Source of the DNA: Oscillospiraceae bacterium
GTDB taxonomy: Bacteria > Bacillota > Clostridia > Oscillospirales > Ruminococcaceae
Direction: 5' to 3'
Assembly (NCBI GenBank): GCA_004555865.1
Contig: SFJO01000026.1
Span: 1 to 13,905, forward strand
Length of the DNA stretch: 13,905 bases
Of this stretch, positions 1-6,674 are shown piece by piece (positions within the stretch are counted from its first letter, which is position 1; every line of letters starts with the position of its first letter). Both the position numbers and the translations under genes were made by a program. Below the pieces are notes generated by a model. It searched no databases and was not told the DNA's origin. It worked only from the letters and a program-made list of their open reading frames with translations.

Positions 1-224
1 CCCTCTTCAGGGAGTGAGGTAATGGTGATTGCCGCGATCTCACCGGGCTTTAGTCCAAGACGCATCTCAAAATATTCTGCAGAAAGCGACACGCTCTCCC
101 CAGCAGGCAGGATCAGGGGATAGACCCTACTTTCCATCGAGCTTTCCTGTGCCGCTACTCTGATTGGTACTGCAAAAAATAAACTCAGGGCAAGCAAAAC
201 TGCCGCTGCTTTTTGTCTTTTCAT
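1..224 (-). CDS. Exported protein, N-terminal part (cut by window edge)
   Basis: An open frame starts at an ATG at 224-222 and runs off the left edge, giving 74 residues. A ribosome site (GGAAAGG) lies about ten bases upstream. The protein begins with a textbook Sec signal peptide: MKRQK, a hydrophobic core (AAAVLLALSLFFAV), then a likely cleavage after VAA near residue 26. The mature part (YPLILPAGESVSLSAEYFEM...ITITSLPEEG) is beta-like. It recalls the cadherin-like or repeat modules of Firmicutes surface proteins, where an 'ITSLPxxG' phrase recurs. The family assignment is tentative because most of the protein lies outside the window. It has its own sigma-A promoter at 261-289. Export is well supported; function is unknown. 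Confidence 0.75.
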   Translation of the reverse strand, partial: MKRQKAAAVLLALSLFFAVPIRVAAQESSMESRVYPLILPAGESVSLSAEYFEMRLGLKPGEIAAITITSLPEE

Positions 225-260
225 CCGGTTTTCTGCACCCTTTCCGCTTTTTCTGGCTTT

Positions 261-289
261 ATCATACCCGCTCACTACAATTATTTCAA
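261..289 (-). promoter_or_regulatory. Sigma-A promoter of the exported-protein gene
   Basis: On the minus strand, TTGAAA (289-284) is followed after exactly 17 bases by TATGAT (266-261). The start codon is 37 bases below the -10 box, leaving room for the ribosome site. The sequence upstream is AT-rich. Confidence 0.7.
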
Positions 290-313
290 ACAAATTATCC
301 GTTTTTCAAACAA
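284..313 (-). repeat. Direct repeat TTGTTTGAAA overlapping a -35 box
   Basis: Two identical 10-bp copies (plus strand TTTCAAACAA) lie at 284-293 and 304-313. Their starts are 20 bp apart, about two helical turns. The proximal copy contains the -35 hexamer of the exported-protein promoter. Tandem sites in phase on the helix are typical of response-regulator or other dimer binding, so this may be an activator or repressor site. No regulator is identified. Confidence 0.4.
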
Positions 314-557
314 CCATTTAATTGTTATATGATTCATTCCTCCGGCATTTCATTTTGTATTTCTCATTTTTACCCCATTCTCTGCCAAACATCCCCGTTC
401 AAATTTGTAGCTTTCGCTCAGTTCCGGCTCTTCGGGCGGCCCCGCCTGCCCTCAGGCAGCCCGTACTTTGCTTCTTTACAGCGCGCTTCTTTGTGGAATT
501 TCCTCTGTCTCAGCGTCTTTTTGCCGCACTTCTTCCCCGTTTGCATCCCCGCTTCAT
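314..557. other. Intergenic region between divergent genes
   Basis: No convincing gene is seen. The left part (to about 420) is AT-rich and pyrimidine-rich. The right part is GC-rich and holds a small hairpin, CTGCC-CTCA-GGCAG at 446-459. The open frame reading into the dehydrogenase from upstream is not protein-like before 626. Confidence 0.5.
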
Positions 558-586
558 TTGCCAAACGCCGCCGTATGTGCTCTAAT
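558..586 (+). promoter_or_regulatory. Sigma-A promoter of the opine dehydrogenase-like gene
   Basis: TTGCCA (558-563) and TCTAAT (581-586) are separated by 17 bases. The predicted transcript starts near 593, about 33 bases before the ATG, and contains the AAAGGAG ribosome site. This placement excludes the longer upstream open frame. Confidence 0.6.
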
Positions 587-625
587 AGGTACAAACACAT
601 CCCACGGCACAAAGGAGTGGTTCTA

Positions 626-1675
626 ATGAAATACGGCATCATCGGTGCGGGCAGCACCGGCAAAGCGGCGGCAGCCTGGCTGCATCAGGCGGGCTGCCCC
701 GCCCTTGTGTGGGACCGCAGCCCCCGCAAACGGGCCGACCTGGCTCAAAGCGGCCTTCTGGCCACCGGCAAAGTGGAGGGGCAGCTTCCGGTGGAGACCG
801 CCGACACGCTGGAAGAGCTGGCCGCCCGCTGTGACATTCTGCTGATCCAGACCCTGGCCGAGGGGCACCGCCCCGTGGCCGAAGGGCTGGCCGGGCACCT
901 TCGCCCCGGGCAGATTCTGCTGGTAACCAACTGCTGCTGGGGCGCAGCGGAGCTGGCGCAGGTGCTGGGCCGAGAGGCGGCCGAAAAGGGCTGCCGCATC
1001 GCCGAGACCAGCGGCCAGCTGATTCTGGCAAATTCCCCCGGGCCCGGTCAGGTCTACCTGAAAACCGTGAAAAAGCAGCTGCTTCTGGCCTGTACCGACC
1101 CCGCCGCCACCGGCGCGGTGCTGGAAGCGCTTTGCCCGGAATGGCCCCAGTATACCGCCGCCTCCAGCATTCTCGAAACCTCCCTTTCCGGCACCAACCC
1201 CGTCACCCACGGGCCCATCGCGCTGTTCAATCTGGCCCGCATGGACAACGGCGAGGACTACCGCCTGTTCGCCGACGGGCTAAGCCCCCTCACCGCCCGC
1301 TTTGTGGAACAGCTGGACACCGAGCGTGTGACCGTGGCCCGCGCCTGCGGCGTGCCCGTGCGCACCGCGCTGGAGCTTTTGAACGATGCCTGGCCCACCC
1401 CGCAGCCCACCTTGTACGACGCCTTCCACTCCAACCCCTCCTATATGGTCACCAAGGGGCCTGCAACCACCCACCACCGCTTCATCACGGAGGACCTGCC
1501 CTACGGGCTGGCGCCGCTGGTGCTGCTTGGGCGGCTGCACGGCGTACCTACCCCGGCCTTGGATGTCCTTCTGGAGATGTTCCGGCTGGCCATGGGCACC
1601 GACTACCTTGCCCTGGCCCCGGCGCTGGACTGGAATGGCCTGCGCGCCTTTCTGCCTGCCGTCGGCGGCCGGTAA
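626..1675 (+). CDS. NAD(P)-dependent opine/octopine dehydrogenase-family protein
   Basis: This 349-residue protein belongs to the opine dehydrogenase group. These enzymes reductively condense an amino acid with an alpha-keto acid, or run the reverse reaction, using NAD(P)H in the cytoplasm. Residues 4-12 (GIIGAGSTG) form the N-terminal Rossmann dinucleotide loop, and the first ~170 residues are the nucleotide domain. The C-terminal helical domain contains NPVTHGPIALFN (191-202). In this family a conserved His in that phrase (here H195) is thought to act in catalysis. The ATG at 626 is chosen for AAAGGAG eight bases upstream and the promoter just before it. The gene stands alone and is convergent with the cstA-like unit. 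Substrates cannot be read from the sequence. A ketopantoate-reductase-like or other 6-phosphogluconate-dehydrogenase-fold enzyme is the alternative. Confidence 0.8.
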   Translation: MKYGIIGAGSTGKAAAAWLHQAGCPALVWDRSPRKRADLAQSGLLATGKVEGQLPVETADTLEELAARCDILLIQTLAEGHRPVAEGLAGHLRPGQILLVTNCCWGAAELAQVLGREAAEKGCRIAETSGQLILANSPGPGQVYLKTVKKQLLLACTDPAATGAVLEALCPEWPQYTAASSILETSLSGTNPVTHGPIALFNLARMDNGEDYRLFADGLSPLTARFVEQLDTERVTVARACGVPVRTALELLNDAWPTPQPTLYDAFHSNPSYMVTKGPATTHHRFITEDLPYGLAPLVLLGRLHGVPTPALDVLLEMFRLAMGTDYLALAPALDWNGLRAFLPAVGGR

Positions 1676-1720
1676 GCCGCCCGGCTTCCCCTGTCCCCCC
1701 GCTCGCTTTCTGTCGGATGC

Positions 1721-1766
1721 AAAAAAGCACACCCCGCCTCAAACCCGAGGCGGGGTGTGCCTTTAT
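1721..1766. terminator. Bidirectional intrinsic terminator
   Basis: A perfect 14-bp stem, GCACACCCCGCCTC (1727-1740) with GAGGCGGGGTGTGC (1747-1760), closes a six-base AAACCC loop. On the minus strand it is followed by six T, ending the cstA-like unit. On the plus strand it is followed by CTTTAT, serving the dehydrogenase gene. It sits midway between the two convergent stop codons. Confidence 0.9.
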
Positions 1767-1796
1767 ACAGCGGTCAGGCAAACGCCCGAAGCGCGC

Positions 1797-3467
1797 TTAG
1801 TTCTTGGCAGTCTCCTTGCCGAACAGGGCCTTGCAGCCCTCCCACAGCAGGGCAATGGCCAGCACGAACACCGGCACAATGATGATGCACTGCATGATGG
1901 GGGCAGCCAGGCTGGCACCGCCGGCCATGATGGTGGCCACATTGTTGCGGAAGCTCAGCACCAGCTGGAACAGAGAAGCAGCGGCCATGAAGAACATGGG
2001 CACGATGAACATCTTGTGGTTGCGGCTCATGCGCTTCATGAACACGGCGGCAGCCATCAGGGCAGGCACGCTGACCAGCTGGTTGCAGGCGCCGAACAGG
2101 GGCCAAATCTTGGCATAGCCCGCGCCACACAGCAGGGCAGCCATACCCAGGTTGATGACGGTAGCCACATACTTGTTGGTCAGGGTCTTCTGCATGGAGG
2201 TCTTTTCGCCCTCCTCAGGGGTGAAGAACTCCTGGAAGGTGAAGCGGCCCAGACGGCAGCAGGTATCCAGACTGGTCAGGCAGAAGGCAGACACAGCCAG
2301 GCTGATGACGGTAAAGGCGATGCTGGCAGCCTTTTCGCCCAGGCCCATCTTGGTGAAGAAGCCGGCGATGGCGGTGGCGAACACGGTGGCAGGCGCAGCG
2401 GCCACTTCGGTGTAGTTGCCGTCGGTGGTCAGGCTGCCCACGCACAGCAGGGCGATGACGGCCAGCACACACTCGATCAGCATGCCGCCGTAACCGATCA
2501 TCTTGGCGTCACCCTCGTTGCTCAGCTGCTTGGAGGTGGTGCCGGAAGCGATCAGGCTGTGGAAGCCGGAAACGGCGCCGCAGGCCACGGTGATGAACAG
2601 GGTGGGGAACAGCATGCTGTTGCCCACGGTGAAGCCGCTGAAGGGGGTCAGGATCACGGTGGGGTTGGAGCCCAGGATGCCGATGACGGCGGCCGCGATC
2701 ATGAAGTACAGCAGGAAGCTGTTCAGGTAGTCACGAGGCTGCAGCAGAATCCACACGGGGGTGACGGAAGCGATGCCGCAGTACACGAACACGACCACGC
2801 GCCAGAAGTTGACGCTGCCGTAGTTCAGGGGGAAGGCCAGGCCGGCGGCCACACAGCCGCACAGCAGGGCAACGCCCACCACGGTGGAGATGCCCAGAGG
2901 CACACCGCGGCGGTAGACCAGGAAGCCGAAGGCAATGGCCAGGGGGATGAACAGCAGGCTGGCAGTGGCGACAGAACCGTTGTTGGTGCTGCCCTCCACA
3001 TAGTAGAAGGTCTTGGCAACGATGTCCGCGAAGGCGGCATCCACCAGCAGCATAACCAGCCAGGTGAACACGCTGAACATGACCTTGCTCTTATGGTTCA
3101 GATGAACCTCCATTACTTCGCCGATGGACATGCCCTTGTTGCGCACAGACACGAACAGGGCGCTGAAATCCTGCACGGCACCGATGAAGATACCGCCGAT
3201 CAGAATCCACAGCAGCACAGGCACCCAGCCGAACAGGGCCGCCTGAATGGGGCCGTTGATGGGGCCGGCGCCCGCGATGGACGCGAAGTGGTGACCCAGC
3301 AGAACGGGGGCTTTGGCGGGCACGTAGTCCACGCCGTCCTCCATTTCATAAGCCGGGGTCTTACGGGACGGGTCAACGCCCCACTGTTTTGCCAGCCAGC
3401 CGCCGTAAAAGACGTAACCTAAGGCCAGCACAACAATGGACACGACCAGAATTGCAATTCCGCTCAT
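1797..3467 (-). CDS. cstA: CstA-family peptide/pyruvate transporter
   Basis: This 556-residue polytopic membrane protein belongs to the carbon starvation CstA family, whose studied members import peptides or pyruvate. The signature VLLGHHFASIAGAGPINGP follows the first helix (residues ~5-25) and a short loop. Further hallmarks are GAVQDFSALFVSVRNKGMSIGEV, the SGFHSLIASGTTSKQL segment and SLDTCCRLGRFTFQEF. The last helices fit the C-terminal five-helix domain of the family. It is shorter than E. coli CstA (about 700 residues), as in many Firmicutes. The ATG at 3467 is chosen for GAGGAGG eight bases upstream and the exact family N-terminus; the longer open frame upstream is leader. It is second in a unit with the 181-residue protein and so probably under the T-box at 4292-4589. 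The true substrate is unknown. Confidence 0.9.
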   Translation of the reverse strand: MSGIAILVVSIVVLALGYVFYGGWLAKQWGVDPSRKTPAYEMEDGVDYVPAKAPVLLGHHFASIAGAGPINGPIQAALFGWVPVLLWILIGGIFIGAVQDFSALFVSVRNKGMSIGEVMEVHLNHKSKVMFSVFTWLVMLLVDAAFADIVAKTFYYVEGSTNNGSVATASLLFIPLAIAFGFLVYRRGVPLGISTVVGVALLCGCVAAGLAFPLNYGSVNFWRVVVFVYCGIASVTPVWILLQPRDYLNSFLLYFMIAAAVIGILGSNPTVILTPFSGFTVGNSMLFPTLFITVACGAVSGFHSLIASGTTSKQLSNEGDAKMIGYGGMLIECVLAVIALLCVGSLTTDGNYTEVAAAPATVFATAIAGFFTKMGLGEKAASIAFTVISLAVSAFCLTSLDTCCRLGRFTFQEFFTPEEGEKTSMQKTLTNKYVATVINLGMAALLCGAGYAKIWPLFGACNQLVSVPALMAAAVFMKRMSRNHKMFIVPMFFMAAASLFQLVLSFRNNVATIMAGGASLAAPIMQCIIIVPVFVLAIALLWEGCKALFGKETAKN

Positions 3468-3533
3468 TGTTATGTTCCTCCTCGAGAATTGTTTCTCGCC
3501 CCGCGCCTTACCAACACGGCGTGGGGTGTTCGT

Positions 3534-3573
3534 ACCGGCGGCCCGCCGGTTTTCTTGCGAAAACTTCCGGGCC
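3534..3573 (-). promoter_or_regulatory. Two overlapping hairpins in the cstA leader
   Basis: The 202-base gap upstream of cstA holds two structures that share bases 3540-3550. One is the palindrome ACCGGCG-GCC-CGCCGGT (3534-3550). The other is a longer two-part stem: GGCCCG (3540-3545) with CGGGCC (3568-3573), a 3-by-3 internal loop, then GTTTTC (3549-3554) with GAAAAC (3559-3564) around a four-base loop (GCAA in the transcript). Only one can form at a time. They may protect an mRNA end, tune cstA relative to the gene before it, or attenuate. No U-run follows on the minus strand, so this is not an ordinary terminator. Confidence 0.45.
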
Positions 3574-3669
3574 GTTCTTATCAAAAAATGATTTGCCGCA
3601 AACAACCGGAGCCGCCAACAACTCGGCCCCCGGCCCATCATTTTCTGCCATGTTTGAGGGGGCAGGTGC

Positions 3670-4215
3670 TTACGCCTTGCCCGCTTTCACGTCCGCCAGC
3701 ACCCGCTGGTACAGCTCGGCAGCCTTTTTGCCCGCCTTGTTGGTGTAAACCTTCTCATTGGCCAGGTCCACCAGCACCATGCGGGCCTCGCTGTACCCGC
3801 GCAGGTAGAAGCTGTAATACTTGACGAACTTGAACTTCTGCACCGCCTTCACCAGCTCTTCGCTCACCGGCTGTTCGCTGAGCAGGGCCAGGGTCAGGTA
3901 GGTGTACATATGGTCTTCCGGCATGTTGGCCTCGCCGCGGCGGGCCACCTCCGGTTCCATGTGGCTGGTCAGAATCTCCCCCAGCCGGGCCACTTCCTCC
4001 GGCCCCGGGGCGGTGCGGTACTGCTGCATCAGCACGTGTTCATGGCTGTCCACCCCCCAAAGGGTAGCCTTTTTTACCAGAACATATTTCTCCTGCCGGA
4101 TGTGGAACGAAGCCAGGGCCGAAAACTCGCTGCCGCCCAGAAGCGCCGGGCGGGCAATGTCGAAGCTTCCCTCGTAGTAGCGCAGCAGGCGCTCAAAATA
4201 TGCGCTGGAATCCAT
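3670..4215 (-). CDS. Uncharacterised clostridial protein, 181 residues, upstream of cstA
   Basis: I do not recognise an experimentally known function. The protein is soluble, with no signal peptide or membrane helix, and of mixed alpha/beta composition. Notable phrases are FHIRQEKYVLVKKATLWGVDSHEHVLMQQY (about residues 37-66), VQKFKFVKYYSFYLRGYSEARMVLVDLANEKVYTNKAGKK near the end, and a helical tail. This general layout fits a family of uncharacterised Clostridia proteins (possibly the one catalogued as DUF8052), but I cannot confirm it. The ATG at 4215 has CACAGGAGGA 9-13 bases upstream. The longer open frame above it runs through the T-box and is not coding. It is the first gene after the T-box terminator and lies 202 bases before cstA in the same direction, which suggests a role linked to that transporter or to amino-acid supply. 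Confidence 0.75.
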   Translation of the reverse strand: MDSSAYFERLLRYYEGSFDIARPALLGGSEFSALASFHIRQEKYVLVKKATLWGVDSHEHVLMQQYRTAPGPEEVARLGEILTSHMEPEVARRGEANMPEDHMYTYLTLALLSEQPVSEELVKAVQKFKFVKYYSFYLRGYSEARMVLVDLANEKVYTNKAGKKAAELYQRVLADVKAGKA

Positions 4216-4291
4216 GCCGACGGTTCCTCCTGTGTGGTGTGTAAGAATCGTTTGCTTTTTGGTGCGAAGCGGCGGCCCGCCGATGGGGTGC

Positions 4292-4326
4292 AAAAAGCGC
4301 TTCGTCTCATAAAAGAGACGAAGCGC
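4292..4326 (-). terminator. T-box-controlled intrinsic terminator
   Basis: A 12-bp perfect stem pairs GCGCTTCGTCTC (4326-4315) with GAGACGAAGCGC (4308-4297) on the minus strand. A six-base TTTTAT loop closes it and five T follow (4296-4292). The left arm also contains TCGT and CTCTTT, which can pair with ACGA and AAAGAG of the T-box core instead. Formation of terminator and antiterminator is therefore mutually exclusive. Confidence 0.9.
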
Positions 4327-4589
4327 ACTGACCTCGTGGTACCACTCTTTCTTCCGGTGTGCCGTTTCCAATTCAAACGGCGCACCGCTCTGCCCCGTCC
4401 CCGCCGGGTTCCGGCAGGAACAGCGCCCAGGTAACGGCGGGCGGCCGGCGGGGCTTACCGCCTGCCGGGCCAGAGGGCCGCGGCCGGGTTTCAGCCTGCT
4501 GCTCACAGGGGATCCGAAACCGGGCACCCGCCGCCTCGCAGCTTCCGACGGCTCTCTGAAAGGGTGTTTTCCGGCTTCCTGTCCTGTTC
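4292..4589 (-). promoter_or_regulatory. T-box riboswitch leader
   Basis: The minus-strand leader has all main T-box parts. The core GAGTGGTACCACGAGG (4347-4332) matches the family T-box, with the UGGU bulge that pairs with a tRNA acceptor end. Stem I begins with a kink-turn-like GAACAGGA (4589-4582), paired below with TGAGC (4505-4501) and a CAGG/CCTG helix (4581-4578 with 4509-4506). Its apical part has AGAGAGCCG followed by GCTGCGAGG, as in known leaders. A stem III candidate pairs GCCGTTT with GAAACGGC just before the core. Uncharged tRNA should stabilise the antiterminator and let transcription enter the 181-residue gene and cstA. The specifier codon is not certain: CGG followed by A (4516-4513) or UUC (4518-4516) are the best candidates. 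Confidence 0.88.
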
Positions 4590-4628
4590 AACGCATTTTA
4601 ATATGCTAAAGTAAAAGATTCTTTTTCT

Positions 4629-4657
4629 AGTATAGTCATCCTACGTTTTCGCGTCAA
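4629..4657 (-). promoter_or_regulatory. Sigma-A promoter of the T-box unit
   Basis: TTGACG (4657-4652) and TATACT (4634-4629) are 17 bases apart on the minus strand. The predicted start near 4622 is about 33 bases before the first T-box helix, a usual distance. Confidence 0.8.
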
Positions 4658-4664
4658 TCGTAGG
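4640..4664. promoter_or_regulatory. Inverted repeat over the -35 box of the T-box promoter
   Basis: CCTACG (4640-4645) and CGTAGG (4659-4664) form an inverted repeat with 13 bases between. The -35 hexamer lies inside it and the other arm is in the promoter spacer. A repressor bound here would block RNA polymerase, so it may add a second layer of control. The half-sites are only six bases, so chance is possible. Confidence 0.35.
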
Positions 4665-4776
4665 GTTGCACAATCCTCATTCATAAATTGGTCACAATTT
4701 TATATTCTTTTGCAATGCACCGCCGGTCGTTTTTAATTTCTTACGTATAAACGTTTTTATATGATTTAACGTACTT

Positions 4777-5685
4777 TCAGTCCATCGCTTCGCCGGTTGA
4801 GGCGGCATCCTCCGTGCCGGAAAGATAGCTTCGGCTGCCCAGAAGCGCGCTCAACTCCTGCATGGTCATGCTGCCGGCCCAGTAGGCCCGGCCCGCCGCC
4901 AGATACAGGCCGCACCGCTGCTCGGCCCGCTCCAGCAGGGCCGGAATCCCACCGGTAAATTCTTCGCCGGTAAACGGGTGTGCCCAGGTCTCGGGCAGGC
5001 CGGGCCGAAGCCGGGCGGGGGTCACATGGCCCATCACCGTGCCCGGCTTACCGAACAGCGGCTCCGCCAGCCGCAGCAGCCCCCGCTTCACCGGCCCGCG
5101 GCAGACGAACAGCGACCGAATAAACGTGGCCTGCGCAAAGGCGTCCCGCAGGGCCGGTTCGGGGTAACGCTCCCCATAGGCGGCCTCAATGGCGCCGGCC
5201 AGCAGCGGAATCACCTCATCCAGCGCCGCATCGTCCATCCGGGGGCAGCAGTGGGCCACCGGCACCGCAGCGTCGCCCGTGTCGCTCTCGTGCAGCCGGC
5301 TGTCCAGCGCGATCTCAAAATAGCCGTGGCCGCCGGGGCCTTCGTAAGCCTGCCCCGGTGAAGTGACCAGCACCACATAGGGATGCACCACCGTGTCGGC
5401 CGCGTAATGGCACAAAAAGCCCGCGGCATAGCTGCGCTGCACCGGCGTTTTTGCCCCGTCGAGCAGCGCCCGCAGAAAGGCCCCTGTGTTTTCGTTGTGC
5501 ATCCGCTCGCCCAGGTCCGGCAGCGGATATGCCCGCTTTTGGGCAGGCTTCCACACCTGATAGCAGAACAGCATATCCGGCCCGTTGGCCCCGGCAAAAA
5601 ACGCCTCCCGGTGCAGGTCGGCGGTCAGTTTCTGGGCGCGGGCCGCCCGCCAGGCACAGCGCAGATGGGTGTATCCTTCCGGCAT
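4777..5685 (-). CDS. Zinc-dependent phospholipase C-family protein
   Basis: This 302-residue protein has the metal-ligand layout of the zinc-dependent phospholipase C family (PF00882). Visible candidates are H7 in MPEGYTHL, D37 in NGPDML, H63 in MHNENTGAF, the H93-x3-D97-x3-H101 motif in CHYAADTVVHP, and H120-x3-E124 in HGYFEIALD. Members bind three zinc ions and cleave phosphodiesters. Many clostridial homologues lack a signal peptide, as this one does, and their substrates are unknown. The ATG at 5685 follows AAGGA by about seven bases and gives the family N-terminus (MPxxYTH). The gene has its own promoter (5764-5792). No clear terminator follows; the next 110 bases are AT-rich and lead into the T-box promoter. 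Confidence 0.85.
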   Translation of the reverse strand: MPEGYTHLRCAWRAARAQKLTADLHREAFFAGANGPDMLFCYQVWKPAQKRAYPLPDLGERMHNENTGAFLRALLDGAKTPVQRSYAAGFLCHYAADTVVHPYVVLVTSPGQAYEGPGGHGYFEIALDSRLHESDTGDAAVPVAHCCPRMDDAALDEVIPLLAGAIEAAYGERYPEPALRDAFAQATFIRSLFVCRGPVKRGLLRLAEPLFGKPGTVMGHVTPARLRPGLPETWAHPFTGEEFTGGIPALLERAEQRCGLYLAAGRAYWAGSMTMQELSALLGSRSYLSGTEDAASTGEAMD

Positions 5686-5763
5686 GGTTTGGTTCCTTCT
5701 TTCCTCAATCGGGCGTTTTTCCGCCTCTGCGCGCCGATTTGCTTTGCGTTGGCGCACATCCTG

Positions 5764-5792
5764 ATTCTAGCAGAATTTCCGCGTGGAAGCAA
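5764..5792 (-). promoter_or_regulatory. Sigma-A promoter of the phospholipase-like gene
   Basis: TTGCTT (5792-5787) and TAGAAT (5769-5764) are 17 bases apart on the minus strand. The promoter lies between the terminator of the preceding gene and the start codon at 5685. Confidence 0.7.
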
Positions 5793-5815
5793 TCTTCCGG
5801 AAGTCTGCATCCTGT

Positions 5816-5876
5816 AAAAAAGCCGGGAAGGACCAACTGGGCACACTCCATGCCCCGGCCATTCCCGGCTTTTCTG
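5816..5876. terminator. Intrinsic terminator, mainly for the DUF4352-like gene
   Basis: An 11-bp stem pairs AAAGCCGGGAA (5819-5829) with TTCCCGGCTTT (5862-5872). It encloses a second hairpin, GGGCA (5839-5843) with TGCCC (5851-5855). On the minus strand the stem is followed by six T (5821-5816), 46 bases after the stop of the zinc-ribbon gene. On the plus strand it has a weaker T-run. Confidence 0.85.
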
Positions 5877-5917
5877 CTTTTTACCGTTTTTGCTTTACCA
5901 GCTCAAGCGCCGGTCCA

Positions 5918-6574
5918 TCACTTGTTGATCTCAAACTGCACGTCATGCCCCGACCAGAAGGAAGGCGTGTAGGAGATCTCCATCTTCTGCCAATCCTGCG
6001 GGATTTCGTAGGCGATGACCCCATTGATTTTTTTGCCCGGCGCAACGGTGCCGTCCAGCGTTTTCCAGGAATCCTCCAGCATCTCCCCGGTGACGGAAAG
6101 GTTGACGCTGTAATCGTCGCAGTAGGCGTTGAAGCTCACCATGGAGCTGACGGTGATCTCCGCGGAAGAATCGTTTTCAATCTCAAACTGGCATACCAGA
6201 AAAACGTTTCCGTCCGTTGGCATCATGTATTGCTTTCCCGGGTATTCCTCCGCGCTCAGCAGCGTGGTTTTCACCCCGTTCAGCTCCACCGCATCGCCCA
6301 CCGTGAACACCGTCTGTTCCGGCTGCGGCTGTGCTTCGCCGGCCTGGCTGGCCGACTGCGAGGTGCCGGACGTGCTCTCCACCTTTTGGGGCGTGCTGCT
6401 TTCTCCGCCGCCCGCAAACGCGGCGATCACCACCAGCACAACCACCACCAGCACCACAATCAGGCAGCCCGGCGCCCCCTGCTTTTTCCGGCAAACGGGG
6501 CATACTTTTGCATCGTAGGGAATTTCGCTCTTGCAATGCTTGCATTGCTTTACCGCAGGCTTTTCTTTGTTCAT
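5918..6574 (-). CDS. Zinc-ribbon, single-helix membrane protein with DUF4352-like domain
   Basis: This 218-residue protein has three parts. A short zinc ribbon uses C11, C14, C25 and C28 (CKHC...CPVC). A very hydrophobic helix follows (about 37-55, CLIVVLVVVVLVVIAAFA), then a Ser/Thr/Gln-rich linker (57-85). The C-terminal domain (about 87-217) begins FTVGDAVELNGVKTTLLSAEEY and continues with GNVFLVCQFEIENDSS, the pattern of the DUF4352 immunoglobulin-like fold of Firmicutes surface proteins. The zinc ribbon is expected in the cytoplasm and the C-terminal domain outside. The ATG at 6574 is chosen because the promoter -10 box (6608-6603) lies over or after the two upstream in-frame ATGs. AAAGGAAG precedes it. 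The gene is divergent from the XRE regulator across a strong palindrome, which likely controls it. Confidence 0.85.
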   Translation of the reverse strand: MNKEKPAVKQCKHCKSEIPYDAKVCPVCRKKQGAPGCLIVVLVVVVLVVIAAFAGGGESSTPQKVESTSGTSQSASQAGEAQPQPEQTVFTVGDAVELNGVKTTLLSAEEYPGKQYMMPTDGNVFLVCQFEIENDSSAEITVSSMVSFNAYCDDYSVNLSVTGEMLEDSWKTLDGTVAPGKKINGVIAYEIPQDWQKMEISYTPSFWSGHDVQFEINK

Positions 6575-6602
6575 AAGGGATGCACTTCCTTTCTTGTCTC
6601 TC

Positions 6603-6631
6603 ATTTTATGCAATTATTGCATAAAAGTCAA
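6603..6631 (-). promoter_or_regulatory. Sigma-A promoter of the DUF4352-like gene
   Basis: TTGACT (6631-6626) and TAAAAT (6608-6603) are 17 bases apart on the minus strand. The spacer and most of the -10 box are occupied by a perfect palindrome, so the promoter is probably repressible. Confidence 0.85.
6604..6626. promoter_or_regulatory. Operator: perfect 23-bp palindrome
   Basis: Half-site TTTTATGCAAT (6604-6614), one central base (6615) and ATTGCATAAAA (6616-6626) make a perfect 11+1+11 palindrome. It spans the whole spacer and the -10 box of the minus-strand promoter. The small XRE protein encoded 50 bases away is the obvious candidate ligand. Confidence 0.8.
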
Positions 6632-6649
6632 TATGCAATAATCGTATAT
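6631..6649. promoter_or_regulatory. Second, imperfect copy of the same operator
   Basis: ATATGCAAT (6631-6639), one base, then ATCGTATAT (6641-6649) repeats the core of the neighbouring palindrome with 7 of 9 half-site positions symmetrical. The two centres are 25 bp apart. This copy lies just upstream of a TAGAAT box (6652-6657) that could serve the XRE gene, so it may provide autoregulation. Confidence 0.5.
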
Positions 6650-6674
6650 TTTAGAATATGCGATGGTGATTTTT

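Noticed and set aside
164..625. N-terminal extension of the dehydrogenase
   Set aside because: It runs through the promoter and the divergent gene's start, and it is not protein-like.
1386..3422. 678-residue plus-strand open frame, rich in Gly, His and Gln
   Set aside because: It is antisense to cstA, has low complexity from codon mirroring in GC-rich DNA, and no promoter or ribosome site.
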